NCBI GenBank assembly: GCA_014529385.2
Contig: CM043944.1
Location: 178,036,240 to 178,100,239 of the forward strand
Reading direction: 5' to 3'
Origin: Adiantum capillus-veneris
Lineage: Eukaryota; Streptophyta; Polypodiopsida; Polypodiales; Pteridaceae
DNA length: 64,000 nucleotides
Shown here: positions 10,929 through 22,283 of the stretch, in pieces
How positions within the stretch are numbered: position 1 is the first letter of the stretch
Layout of the letters: the number at the start of each line of letters is the position of its first letter
Translations under genes and position numbers: made by a program
The notes under the pieces: model-generated
The model's input: the letters and a program-made list of their open reading frames with translations, nothing else
Database searches by the model: none
Told to the model about the DNA's origin: nothing

Positions 10929-12193
10929 AAGGAATAACCAGTTTTCAGATCTTCTGAAGGTACTAGAATAATGCAAGGAAACCTTGGCGTAACTTTCCAT
11001 GCAGTTGTGAGCCAGATTTCCTACTTGCCTGAGTATCTTGAAAAGTCCGTAGATAGGGAATGTCTTTGTGTTAGAATTCTGATTAGTTTGGAAAACAAAT
11101 AACTACATGTTCATCCCTAATGAAGGTTACTAGCCAACATACTTTGTCAGCACACCTGGTAAGTCCTTGACGTATGAAAGTATTCACACAATCTACAGCC
11201 CCACCACAAGAGGTGTTCAAAGTCGAAAATCGTACTTAAGCAAATTCTAGAATAGGGAGAAAATCATCTATTCAAAAATGCGTTGTGCGAACGTGTAATA
11301 GGACTAATATTTGAAGTTCTTAAAGTCGAAAAGAATGTAGCAGGGCATATCTTTCGTTAGCACGATTTGAAAGATTGTTGAATACTCTAATAAATAGAGG
11401 TTATACGAATGAGTTGAAATATTAAGAGAGAACATATATTCTTTTTTTTTAATACACTAAAGAAGGATTTGATAAAGATTAATGAATAACAGATAGTCTG
11501 TCTATGAACAGTAAAATTGAGATTTTTATTAATATCAATGTTTTATATTTATGTGTTTTAGCTTAAAATGCATGGGTAGGCTTAAAATAAGTTGTAAAAG
11601 TAGTGGATACCCAAAAATAGAGGTTTTATGGGTCGCGACCTAAAAGTTGCGTTTTTAGCCAAACAGAGACGTTTTTCGCAATTCTGTCCGCGTTGCCTTG
11701 TAGACCAGACCTATTCCCGTCGTTTTGAGTACCTGGATCGCTCTGTTCTGAGGTCGTTTGTAAAAGTTATGATGAAAACAAACAAAAGACAGCAGCAGTG
11801 TAGTTTACACAGGGACAGACAGACATACAACATCATACAGTTCTCCCTGCTATCAACCAAGAAGTGGATTGTTTCTTCACGATAGAGTATGGAAATTGAG
11901 ATTATGAAGGTATAGAATTATGTTTTTTTAACTTTGATTATCATGTTGAATTGGTTGCACGAGTATGTTCTTTTGGCTATTTTGTAGGCGATGCAGAAAT
12001 CAGTTTGTGAAACAGGATCTGTGCAAAGTGTCATGATAAAAATCTAACCTTTACGGATCGCTTAGCGATCACGTTCTTATATTATTCTCGCAGGTATACT
12101 TGGTATGAAAATCGTGCAGGCTTTTCGAGGAAAAGAAGGATAAAAGCACGACGGGTGGTGCGTTTGGGGATCATTCACCGATCTCTTCTTCTG

Positions 12194-12217
12194 CGAGTGC
12201 GAGTGCGAGTGCGAGTG

Positions 12218-12265
<48 letters not shown>

Positions 12266-12290
12266 CGAGTGCGAGTGCGAGTGCGAGTGA
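12194..12290. repeat. GAGTGC/GAGTGA hexamer microsatellite
   Basis: About 16 units of GAGTG(C/A) in blocks: C-type, then GA-type, then C-type again. Frames through it give Ser/Glu or His/Ser repeats without further support as protein. Confidence 0.95.
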
Positions 12291-14419
12291 GACGCTGCAT
12301 GCAAGCGAACTGAAGCTCGGGGGTGGTCGGGAGGTTCGAGCTCCGTACAACGGAGTGCGCCCATATATTTTGCTCCTCTGTCGTATCAAAACTCTACAAA
12401 GATTCATCAATACAAAGATCTCTTTCTCTATCTTTTGCTATCGATATGTATTATTCGGTTCCCGTGACAGAACGTATGCTCTTAGCAGATCCTTTAGCAC
12501 AAGATTACTCTTTGTAATCTGCCTATCCCCTTGGATAACTGACAATACTGAGGTGTGCTTTCCTCACGGTTTACAGACAGTCGTCCCAGATGATTAGTAA
12601 ATGGGGAATCTCAGTATTGTACAACCATCGTGGTTAACTTGAGAAAATCTACAAACGCCCAAAAGCCATGACCTCTATTGGTGATTAGTAGACCCAAAAG
12701 TTATCTCATAGAGATAGTGCACATAGAGTGCAAAATGCTTCATAAGAAACAACCTGAGGAATATGCATGCCGTTCCAAATCAGCCTTAGCTAAACACTAG
12801 GGTCCATAACACCTAGTGTGCATGCATTTAGCAAACACTAACCCGAACATGTATATCCATGATGAGCCATGCCAATACTTATGGCAAAATGTGATGCGCG
12901 TAGCACACATTAAAAAAGAATGTAAATAGTTCTGAAAAGAAATTAAATACTTTCAGTTGCAATCTTTTGCAAGCTTTGCTAAAACGTTTGAATGGCAATA
13001 GAAGGTAAAACATTGATTACTTCTAGGTAAAGACAATGAAACTTTTTCATTAACAACTTATAGCCTTGCTATCTGTATAAACAACCATCTGTAATGTTGT
13101 TTAGCAGTTCTTGTACCTTAATAAGTATTCGACAATTTCTGGCCACGAAATGCTCCTGATACGTCGTGCTAAAAATGGTCTAGAAAATAGATGTGACCAG
13201 CATCTAGGGACGTTGTTGTGACACATAATTGAAATAATGGAGCCAGTGTCAGTCCAGAGAATCATATTCTCCACATGTGGAATATGTCTCATGTAAGGAT
13301 GTGTAAAAAGGAACATCCTTCAAGTACAAGATGTACTTGTGTGTGGAGGTAACTGCAAACACTCTACGACGGGAGTGAGAGGGACCCTCATTAGCCTTGC
13401 TCCACACTGGCTAAACCAAACTCCTTGAGTTCCTAGACCATGTTGTATCCCATGTGATAACATGTGCCAAATTGAATCCTACAAGTAGATTCATAACAGC
13501 ATAAGGCAGAAAGATAGATTGGACACTCGGCCCAAAATACTCTGTGCCGACATGCCCTTGGCATGGCTCTGTAACATTCAAGCTTAACTAGACGTCTTGA
13601 AAAACCAAGCAAAGCATACTAAAAATGGAATAACACCAAATCAATAGATCCGTACCTGGAGATTTGAACGTAATGTACATTTACCTGTATTCAAATGGAG
13701 AGGAGCACCTCCCCTATTTGAAAAAACAAACGACACTGCACTGGAAAACCGCGTGGTAGATTGCAGAATTCTTTCCTTGAAAGTATAACTAGGAGAGATC
13801 AACGGTGATCCTCATGCAGATCAAACTGTGATCCTTAATGCCTATGGGGAGATGTAGCAATCACCCGTTGGGTCTTACCCCCAAACAGTGGTGCAATAGA
13901 CACTCGTAGTGCTATAGAGAGAGCAAGAAATCCACACAAGTAAGATGCCTAGATTGTGTCAACAACCATGCTGTCTCAACTGTTTGTTGCCTCTAGACTC
14001 CATGGTATAGATCAGCTGATGTAAATGTAAGAGTATCAAAAACTCAACTTGAGCATCGCATTAGAAACATACAGTGCAAAAATGACACCCTAATCCTCCG
14101 AAATAACAATACTCTTGCTCGTCCATTAACGTCGATATGTTCGATGTGTAATCCACTGGGAAAATCTGTTCGATCCTAAGAACAATCACTCAAGGAATGC
14201 CAATAGTTGGGTCCTACCCAAAATCTGACAATGGCTCTTAGCTAGCCTGTGTGTGGCTCCTAGCTCTTACGGTAATTAGTGTTCAATCGATAAACTGGTG
14301 AAAACTAATGCGAATGGCATCTTGGCCAATTTATAGCTTAGAGTTAGAGCATCTTGGCTCATGTTGACTCCCAAACAAAACATGTATCAAAAGCTTCTCA
14401 TAAGATTTTCATTATTCCC

Positions 14420-14423
<4 letters not shown>

Positions 14424-14458
<35 letters not shown>
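14424..14458. repeat. (GA)n microsatellite
   Basis: About 17 GA units. Confidence 0.95.
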
Positions 14459-14465
<7 letters not shown>

Positions 14466-15039
14466 CAAGAGCATGCTGGGCTGAGGAACTTTCCTTAAAT
14501 TTGTAGAGTGTGTGCCCAAAATGTGTGCTCTTAGACATCTTATGCCCGAATTGCAACTTATCCTGTAAGCATTCCACAAGCTATCTGTATAATTCTCTCA
14601 TCGAGAGAGACAACAGAAAACACAAGTTAAAGCTTGACCATCTACCGTGTAGGGTGGTGATTGTATGAGGATGACTTAATATAGTACTTTGCCTATGAAA
14701 TAAGTCGAAAGTTTAGGTTCTCTTTAGTGTTGTTGTAAACAATCCCTTTTTTAGTATGTCCGTGACAGAGTTGCAAGTGTGATAGCGGAAGCGATTTCAA
14801 GAGGCTGCAAATGTGATAGCAAAAGAGTAATTCACGAGGCGGTGGAATAGAATCCACCTAAGTAGCATGCCTAATTGCATCCCGTCTCGTAAGCCCTTGC
14901 GGAGAGTGATGTCCTCAACCGTGAGAACCAACACCCTAAGTGCCTTGCACAGTTTAGATTGGTAGGGATTCGGTGAGTTGATATTCCCTATTTTTCTAGT
15001 TCTCCGAAGCCTGGTCATTGTTGCTGCAACCAGTTGTCA

Positions 15040-15193
15040 TGAAAGCTGGGAGAAAAACTTTTTCTAAAATGGCCCATAGCCATATCTGCACAGACGCCCT
15101 CGTATGTCCTATACACTCGTCTGGTACATAAGGCACAACCTACAAAATTGAATTGACCTGCAAACACCTTGACTATTCCTTCCCTATTGTGTA
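15040..15193 (-). pseudogene. CACTA transposase fragment (left of inverted-repeat insertion)
   Basis: On the minus strand it encodes LCTRRVYRTYEGVCADMAMG, almost identical to LCTKRVYRTYEGVCADMAMG at 52319-52385. The upstream AGGTCAATTCAATTTTG segment is also shared. Homology fades left of about 15050. It is the left half of a CACTA relic split by the inverted-repeat unit. Confidence 0.7.
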
Positions 15194-16710
15194 TGCTCAT
15201 AGCATATGCCAATCGTGAGAAACCACAATGCAAGATCCCTAAATTGAAGCCTTGCTTCACCAAAATCCGTTAGTTTTAATAGCCAGCTGATGCAGCTATT
15301 GCCACTCCAATTGTCTATGGAGTGGCATGAAATTGAACCGCTGAGAAACCGTTCTCATGAAGTACACCTGCCAAACAACATTTTACCCTTGAGCCGTAAG
15401 AATTATCGGCAGTGCCGATCCCTGTAAGTATCAATTCCTTTTGCATGGCTTGAATATTGTGTAGTCAAGCCCTGCTCAATGTTGATCCCTCAACCAAGCA
15501 GTGGCTCTTTGCAAACAAAGCAGTGGAAAAAAGTTGATTGCGTACGGAACTTGTCAGAATATGTGCTTGTGCCTGCATGAAAGATCTATATAGCATGTTT
15601 AAAAGCATAATCAAACAAAAAAAAAAACTATTGCATACCTTATGAGGTACTCACCTCGACTTTCCAATATAGCCTTGTGTTCCAGATTCTTGCCAATCTA
15701 GTCAACTCTTGTGTGGAATTATGGATACACTCTGGTCCGATCTTGGCGACTGGCCGACTATGTATTATGCTTTGCATGGCTTGTGCATGCAGTCTTGAGA
15801 ACTTGCACTATATTCACATAGTCTTGTGATCAATCATTGCTCTACTCGACCATCGAATCCCAAACCATTTGTAGGACGTCGATGTTTCAAAACTTTGCAA
15901 TCTGCTTCTTGTTGCATGGCCAATGCATGTTATTGAGTGATACATGCAAGTTAGCCTATGCATGTCACCTTCACTCGAGGGCAAAAACCACATCGGCCTT
16001 GCAAAACGGCGTAGTTGACACATTGTGTCCTAACGGGTCTCCATAAAAATTCTGCAGAAAACTGTCGAACGCCTGGCTGCATTGCTATGGAAGGTGTGCA
16101 GCCGTCTTCATGGGGTAGGCGAAGGCCTTGCTCAAAGCCGAGATGTCGCATGCCTTTTCGATGGTGGTATGGGCTCCTTGGGCACTCTAGGGCGCCCAAA
16201 AGTGTATGATTTAAAAAGAAAAAATAAAAAAATAGCTTGAACACCCTGGCTATGGCAGCGCTGCCTTTTGCGCCAGGATATAGTGGCCTTGAATGCCAGC
16301 TGCGGTGGGATTTGAGTCACCCTCCTGTGACGAGTTTTTCTCAGCACGCCTGCGTGCATCTGTTGAGCCAGAGAAAGCTCCTTTTCGCCTTCCTCGCCTC
16401 TGCTCACTCCCCTTGATAGGAGCAGATCCCGCGGGTGCATGAGGATTCGACGGTGCCTGCTAAGCGACCATGCCCGCGCTGCTCCCCGATGTTCATCCTC
16501 TTCGACAGCTATCTCTCCCCTTCGCAAGAGGCTCTCCACACACGCAGTGTCCACCTTGACCCATGCTTAGCCACCGTGCCTAAAAACAAGAGAGTGAGAG
16601 AGAGGGAGAAGACCCGGAGAGAAGGAGGCTATGCCTCTTGCTACGATCAAGAGAGAACCAAGAGAGTCCTTTCCCCTCCGTGGCTGCTCTCCTCCATGCT
16701 CTGATACGAG
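15194..16710 (-). repeat. Left arm of inverted repeat
   Basis: Read on the minus strand from 16710 it begins CTCGTATCAGAGCATGG and ends CTATGAGCA at 15194. The longest frame (16554-16132, minus, 140 aa) is Arg/His-rich and matches no family I know. Confidence 0.8.
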
Positions 16711-16884
16711 TGTAAGACCTAGGGTAACTGAAACTGGGATCCTCCTCCCTACCGCCCCTTATACAGGCTAGCTCCTAGCACTTTCCCTAAGAGGATCCCC
16801 AGTCCGAACTGGTCCAGATGGCCCTTGGCCTAGGTCCCTGACCCCCTAGGTTGGGCCTTGCCCCGTATGACCCTTGTCCTGACA
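16711..16884 (-). repeat. Central LTR between the arms
   Basis: On the minus strand it runs TGTCAGGACAAGGGTC to GGTCTTACA, related to the LTR at 10442-10598 over its whole length apart from a short insertion (CATACGGGGCAAGG region). CCTGTATAAGGGG replaces the TATA-like word. Its 3' end abuts the left-arm primer site. The right arm begins with TTACACT, a copy of the LTR's own last bases, joined to the LTR's start. Confidence 0.75.
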
Positions 16885-18406
16885 TTACACTAGTATCAGA
16901 GCATGGAGGAGAGCAACCATGGAGAGGAAAGGACTCTCTCGGTTCTCTCTTGATCATAGCCTCCTTCTCTTTGGGTCTTCTCCCTCTCTCTCGCTCTCTT
17001 GTTTTTAGGCACAGTGGCTAAGCAGGGGTCGGGGTTGACACTGCGCGTGTGCAGAGCCTCTTGCGAGGGGGAGAGACAACTGACGAAGAGGATGAACATC
17101 GGGGAGCAGCATGGGCATGGTTGCTTAGCAGGCACTGTGGACCCCTCATGCACCCGCGGGATCCGCCCCTATAGAGGGGAGTGAGCAGAGGCGAGGAAGG
17201 CAAAAATGAGCTTGCTCTGGCTCCACAGATGCACGCGGGCGTGCTGAGAAAAACGCGTTATAGGAGGGCAACTCAAATCCCATCACAGTTGGCGTTCAAG
17301 GCCACTGTATCCTGGCGCAGAAGGTAGCGCTGCCATAGCCAGGGAGTTCAAGCTATTTTTTTTATTTTTTTTTCTTTTCATACACTATTGGGCGCCCTAG
17401 AGTGCCCAAGGGGCCACCCAAGGGGCTCATCCGACCATGGCAAAGGCCTACGAAATCTCGGCTTTGAGCAAGGCCTTCGCGTACCCCATGAAGACGGCTG
17501 CACACCTTCCATACCAATGCAGCCCGGTGTTCGATAGTTTTCTGCAGAATTTTTACGGAGACCCACTAGGCTGCAATGTGTCAACTACGCCATTTTGCAA
17601 GGCCGATGCGGTTTTTGGCCTCAAGTGAAGGTGACATGCGTGGGCTAACTTGCATGTACCACTCGATAACATGCATTGGCCATGTAGCAAGAAACAGATT
17701 GCAAAGTCTTGAAACATAGACTTCCTACAAACGTTTGGGATTCGATGGTCGATCAGAGCAATGATTGATCACAAGACTATGTGAAGATGGTGCAAGTTAT
17801 CAGGACTGCATGCACAAGCCATGCAAAGCATAATACATAGTCGTCCAGTCGTCAAGATCGAACAAAAGTGTATCCATAATTCAGCACAAGAGTTGACTGG
17901 ATTGGCAAGAATCTAGAACACAAGGCTATATTGGAAAGTCGAGGTGAGTACCTCACAAGGTATGCAATAGTTTTTGTTTTGTTTTGGTTATGCTTTCAAA
18001 CATGCTATGTAGCTCTTGCATGCAGGCACAAGCACAACTTGTGACAAGTTCCGTACGCAGTCAACTTTTTTCCACTGCTTTGTTTGCAAAGAGCCACTGT
18101 TTGGTTGAGGGATCAACATTGAGCAGGGCTTGTGACTACACAATATTCAAGCCATGCAAAAGGAACTGATACTTAGAGGTATCGGCACTGCCGATAATTC
18201 TTACTGCTCAAGGGTAAAAAGTTGTTTGGCAGGTGTACTTCATTAGAACGGTTTCTCAGAGGTTCAATTTCATTCCACTCCATAGACAATTGGAGTGGCA
18301 ATAGCCGCATCAGTTGGCTATTAAAACTAACAGATTTTGGTAAATCAAGGCTTCAATTTAGGGATCTTGCATTGTGGTTTCTCACGATTGGCATATGCTA
18401 TGAGCA
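16885..18406 (+). repeat. Right arm of inverted repeat
   Basis: Begins TTACACTAGTATCAGAGCATGG and mirrors the left arm to the end. Microsatellite-like CT words and the GGGCGCCCTAGAGTGCCC segment (about 17390) are shared with the left arm at about 16185. Several small indels separate the arms, so the palindrome is not recent. Confidence 0.8.
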
Positions 18407-18570
18407 TACGGGTGTAAGCATGTTAACTTGTCATGCCTTTTGTGCTAGTTATCATGTGGCAACAAGCATATCTTGTAAGCATAATGAGAGTGTAACTTTT
18501 CAAACGTTTGGGAATCCATCAAATATTTCAAAATAGGGAGACCACCTTGAATCCACTTTCGTGACCATTT
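18407..18570 (-). pseudogene. CACTA fragment (right of inverted-repeat insertion) and spacer
   Basis: About 35 bases after the arm (GTGTAAGCATGTTAACTTGT) match the complement of 52233-52262 and join directly to the fragment at 15193. Beyond about 18445 homology is lost and nothing is recognised. Confidence 0.55.
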
Positions 18571-20441
18571 ATGCAGTGTTACATTGAGGGGAGTGGGGCA
18601 GTCAAAATGTGTGGAGAGAAGCGGAGTGGGGCAGTCAACATGCATGGAGAGAAGCGGGACGTAGGGGCCAGAGGTAAGAGGGGTGCAGGGGCTAGAGGTA
18701 AGAGAGAACCAAAAACAAAGTCAAGGGCTGAACTTTCTGCTACTTCTTCTCCGCCCCGAAAAAGGGTGAAGCTCTCTGATTCCCTAGCATCCCCAATGGC
18801 AAAGACCTTGCATACAAAGGGGAAGGATGACTCAGGTACTCTCTCTCTCTCTACCTCATTATGATTTGCGAGGATAGTTGTTGATGCCATCTTGGCTGCA
18901 GAGTTGTGCCTTGATGTCGGCTTTAGCAGTAGGACATCTTGTGAATAGTCACTTGAAATACAATCACTCAAGTCGAAGTCTGGCTCAAGAAGCACAAACC
19001 AGTGTTTGATTTGAACCTTGAAATTGGAAGGAAATGCTCAATACTGCACTTTCCTACTGTTAACACACTCCTGGCTAAATTATTTTTTACCTATTAACAA
19101 ATAGAAAAATCTGCTAATCTTGTGACATTGGGGGTGTGCAGGCCGATGGGAAGCTCCAAAGTTTACAATCCCAGTACAGAGAAAGTTCTGTATTATAGCA
19201 GAAGAGTTCAATGATGTTCATGGCCTCTCCCTGGCTGGTGCCAACCCCAAACTAGTGAGTTGGGATCAGATCAATGATGTGGAGTGGTTCAGTGTTTTTA
19301 GAGAGTAAAAGAATCGTAGTCACTATCGCATTAAATGTAGTTGTTTGCATACTGATATGTTCGACCAGGTGGTGCAGTTGTATTACAAGGTGTACCAGAA
19401 GCCCCCAGCAAACATGGAGATCAACTCTGCATTCGTCAAGGGGTTTGTAAAAGAATTCAGCCTGACGGAAATTGCAAGTAGCTCAGCCATGCATTTCAAT
19501 TGGTCTGAATTCGTTGTCCACCATTTCCAGGACCTCTGGGAGAAAGGGTACTACGAGGCCCATGTCGAAAAGTGGAGGATGCGCAATGTATGTCAAAACA
19601 TCGAGGAGGTGCAGGCTAAAATGAAGGAGGATACCAAGGAGACACCCATCTCTCGCCACAGCACTCACCAGAAGGCTCCAGCAGGCTGAAAGCCTGTCAT
19701 TTTTTGGCGTTGAGAATTTGCAGCACATAAAGGCTGCCTCTCAAATTTGCAGCAAACAACTGCAAGATGCTAAAGAACATCTTCTAACTGCAAAATCAGA
19801 GTTTGAAGCTGTGAGGGTTGTCCAAGCAAGCAATGCTACGGTCACCTCAATTGTGCTTGCTATGAGACAAAAGCTTCACGACGCTGAAAATGAATTAGAG
19901 AGGTTATTACAGAGCGACAACGTGGATGCAAAGAGGGAAATAGAGTGTAAAGTAAAAATTGAGACATCGGAAGGATTGGCATTTCCTGACAGTGAGGACA
20001 CTCTTGCTGCTGACTCAACTTGGCAGCGTGTAAGTGCGTGACTTTTATGCTTCCACCGTATGATTGGAATATGTGCACAACAAACCTATGTACTTACCAT
20101 GCTCCTCTTTTTTTTTTGGTGTGAAGATTAATCTGGAGGTTATGGAAGCAAAAGTGAATGCATGTGAAGGTCAAATGCAGCTCCTAATGCACATGAGCAA
20201 GATGCTACAAGGCTCCTCCATTCCCACTGCCTTGTGTAATATGGCTGTGGGCACTTTTATAGAAAGTATAGAAGGGGTATGCGATGGGACGATGATCAAC
20301 CCGTGCAGTGGCTGCAGTTTGCCACTTGAAGTAAAGGGAACCAATGCCACGATCAAGATGCCCTGTGGACATAGCTACCACTTTCTCTGCTTTGCAGCTG
20401 CATGCTCCTTGTCGACAAAATGTAGAGCTGTGACCTGCTAG
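18571..20441 (+). pseudogene. Coiled-coil / RING-like gene fragments
   Basis: Plus-strand segments read as one broken gene. Exon-like 18571-18835 carries a nuclear-signal-like PPRKRVKL and ends at a GT donor. It splices in phase to 19142 (TGTGCAG acceptor), giving a GRWEAPKFTIPVQRKF segment. Next are VVQLYYKVYQKPPAN.. (to 19689), then after a frame change LQQAESLSFFGVENLQHI.. with heptad-like helices (to about 20034), a GTAAGT donor, and a last exon from about 20127 to the TAG at 20439-20441. Its end has CSGC..MPCGHSYHFLC, the C-x2-C and C-x-H-x2-H-x2-C of a RING-type finger, but the final Cys pair is irregular. I cannot name the family; it may be a captured host gene. In-frame stops and the frame change suggest decay. 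Confidence 0.4.
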
Positions 20442-21696
20442 CAAAGGATACCACAAGAATGGTGTTGAAAACCCATAGGGCAAAGACATCCAATCACACC
20501 AAGATCTGGTAATATTGTACAGGGTGTGCTAATTAGCATACCCAATGTGTTAATTAGAATATTGAGTGTGTTAATTGGATATGCTAATTAGCATAAATTG
20601 TATGCTAATTAGGATATATTGTATGCTAATTAGCATATTGGATATGCTAATTAGCATACAGGGTATGCTAATTAGCATACTCAATATGCTAATTAGTATA
20701 TTGGGTAAGCTAATTAGCATACTGGATATGCTAATTAGCATACCCAGTGAGAATATTGAGTGTGTTAACTGGATATACTAATTAGCATATCTTGTATGCT
20801 AATTAGCATACCCTATGCTCAGTGTACAGATTAGAGTAAATCTGGCATATTAGCATAACTAATAAGTTAACTACTATATCCAAATGCTAACTAGCGAACT
20901 ATATATGCTCATTAGCATATTGGGTATGCTGATTAGCATACTGGGTATGTTGATTAGCATACTGGATATGCTTATTAGCATATTGGATATGCTAATTAGC
21001 ATACTAGATATGCTAAATATCATATTGGGTATGCTAATTAGCATACTGGGAATGCTCATTAGCATACTGGGTATGCTGATTCATGTACTTGGTATGTTGA
21101 TTCACGTACTGAGTATGCTGATTAGCATACTAGATATGCTTATTAGCATATTGAATATGTTGATTAGCATATTGGATATGCTAAATAGCATACTGGGTAT
21201 GGTAATTAGCATACTGGGAATGCTAATTAGTATACTGGGAATGCTAAATAGCATACTGGGTATGCTAATGAGCATACTGGGTATGCTAATTAGCATACTA
21301 GGACTGCTAGTAGCTAGCATGCAAGGACTATCTTTTAGCGTACAATGTTAATTAGAATATTGAGTGTGTTGACAGGATATGCTAATTACCATATCTTGTA
21401 TGCTAATTAGCATACTTGTGCTCAGTGTACAGACTAGAGTAAGTTTGTCATAATGGAAAATCTAGTAAGTAAGCTACCATCTCTAGATGCAAACTAGCAT
21501 ATTGGATATGCTAGTTAGCATACTCACCAATTCGAATTAGCATACTGGGCTTGTCAGCATAATGGATTCCAATGTATGTCAGGCTGCACACATAGTCACA
21601 GCATATAAAACATTTTCTAGCATACATGACATGCTTATATGAGTCTTAATCCACGTTTGTTGTTGCAGGCTTGTGGCAGCCCCTCCGTGATGTGGG
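20442..21696. repeat. Array of palindromic TATGCTAATTAGCATA repeats
   Basis: From about 20520 to 21560 the 16-bp self-complementary word TATGCTAATTAGCATA or close variants recur about every 21 bp, joined by CTGG(G/A) or TTGG. Around 40 units can be counted by eye. Long frames here (ISILGMLISIL-type peptides) merely reflect the 21-nt period. A related array with a C in the core (GCTAACTAGC) lies at about 49620-50990. The 130 bases after 21560 hold nothing I recognise apart from an acceptor-like TTGTTGCAG. Confidence 0.85.
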
Positions 21697-21893
21697 TGTT
21701 AACCCTCACGGCTCACGGGCACCCCATCACCTACGATGGACGTGTATTATGTATTTGGTAGAGTCAGGCACCAGGGTTGTCGGACCAATAGGGAAAGGTA
21801 GAGTGATCGCCGATGAGAGGCGCACTTTAACTTGGACATTCAAGGGATTAGTTGGTTAAGCATGGGCGCTCAAGTGTGAATGGGGTGAGCTCC

Positions 21894-21900
21894 TATAAAA
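21894..21900 (+). promoter_or_regulatory. LTR TATA box
   Basis: CTCCTATAAAAGCC, followed about 30 bases later by ACTCATTCTCTCATTTG, a plausible transcription start. It is conserved at 34410-34417 in the right repeat. Confidence 0.55.
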
Positions 21901-21996
21901 GCCAACTAAACCTAATTTTTACTCATTCTCTCATTTGTGCAATAGAAGAGTGCTCTTGCTCCATCTCCATCTCCATCTTCTTCTTCTTCACCTCCT

Positions 21997-22032
<36 letters not shown>

Positions 22033-22283
22033 GGAGAGTGTGTGTGCGATCGACCATTACGAAGGCACGATAGCGGCGAAGAGGTTGAGCTCGGCACGAC
22101 TGCAGCTTCTTCTTCATCGCGGCGAGGAATCCACCACGAAGGTGAGCGTAAAGCGGTGAGTGACACACCCTTTGTTCTCTTGAGCTTGCTAGTTTAGGCT
22201 TGTTGTGTGCTTGGAGCCGTTTGTGGCTCGCACACGGTGTATTGGCAAGTCCCTTGCTTCGACAGTGCGGCAAGGAGCGCACA

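Larger units (their letters stand above)
10616..15039. other. Long stretch without a supported gene
   Basis: Only short open frames on both strands and no domain I can recognise. It contains a 58-70 bp tandem duplication at 10801-10928, a hexamer microsatellite (12194-12290) and a GA tract (14424-14458). Between the two short LTRs it could be the decayed interior of a minus-strand element, but no gag or pol motif is readable. Confidence 0.4.
15194..18406. mobile_element. Large inverted-repeat unit centred on an LTR
   Basis: Two arms (15194-16710 and 16885-18406) are inverted copies of each other along their whole length, with scattered mismatches. They flank a 174-bp LTR. The outer ends are TGCTCATAGC..GCTATGAGCA, flanked by GTA and TAC. 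The flanking DNA is continuous with one CACTA sequence (compare 52230-52400), so the whole palindrome is one insertion, possibly with a TA duplication. Both arms start next to the LTR with GTATCAGAGCATGGAGGAG, the classic initiator-Met primer-binding site context. It therefore resembles a retroelement 5' region present head-to-head. No coding domain is recognisable in the arms. Confidence 0.75.

Noticed and set aside
11628-11885. 85-aa plus-strand frame
   Set aside because: No domain, no splice context and no homologue in the window; likely chance.
12077-12597. Frames through the GAGTGC tract (Ser-Glu or His-Ser repeats)
   Set aside because: Microsatellite-driven; flanks show no coding pattern.
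13101-13316. Minus-strand 71-aa frame with WTDTGS resembling an aspartic-protease motif
   Set aside because: Only four residues fit, the flanks lack the expected strands, and no retroelement domains lie nearby.
15837-16046. Overlapping 69-aa frames on both strands
   Set aside because: Short and mutually exclusive, inside the inverted-repeat arm; no support for either.
16132-17153. Several 80-140 aa frames in the arms of the palindrome
   Set aside because: They occur in both arms in different phases, are Arg/Ser/His-rich and match no known domain.
20575-21351. Long frames giving MLISILGML-type peptides on both strands
   Set aside because: They only translate the 21-nt repeat; the period is a multiple of three, so no stops arise. 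No start context or other support.
20520-21560. Regularly spaced repeats resembling a CRISPR array
   Set aside because: The spacers are themselves near-constant, the unit is about 21 bp, and the context is plant transposons.
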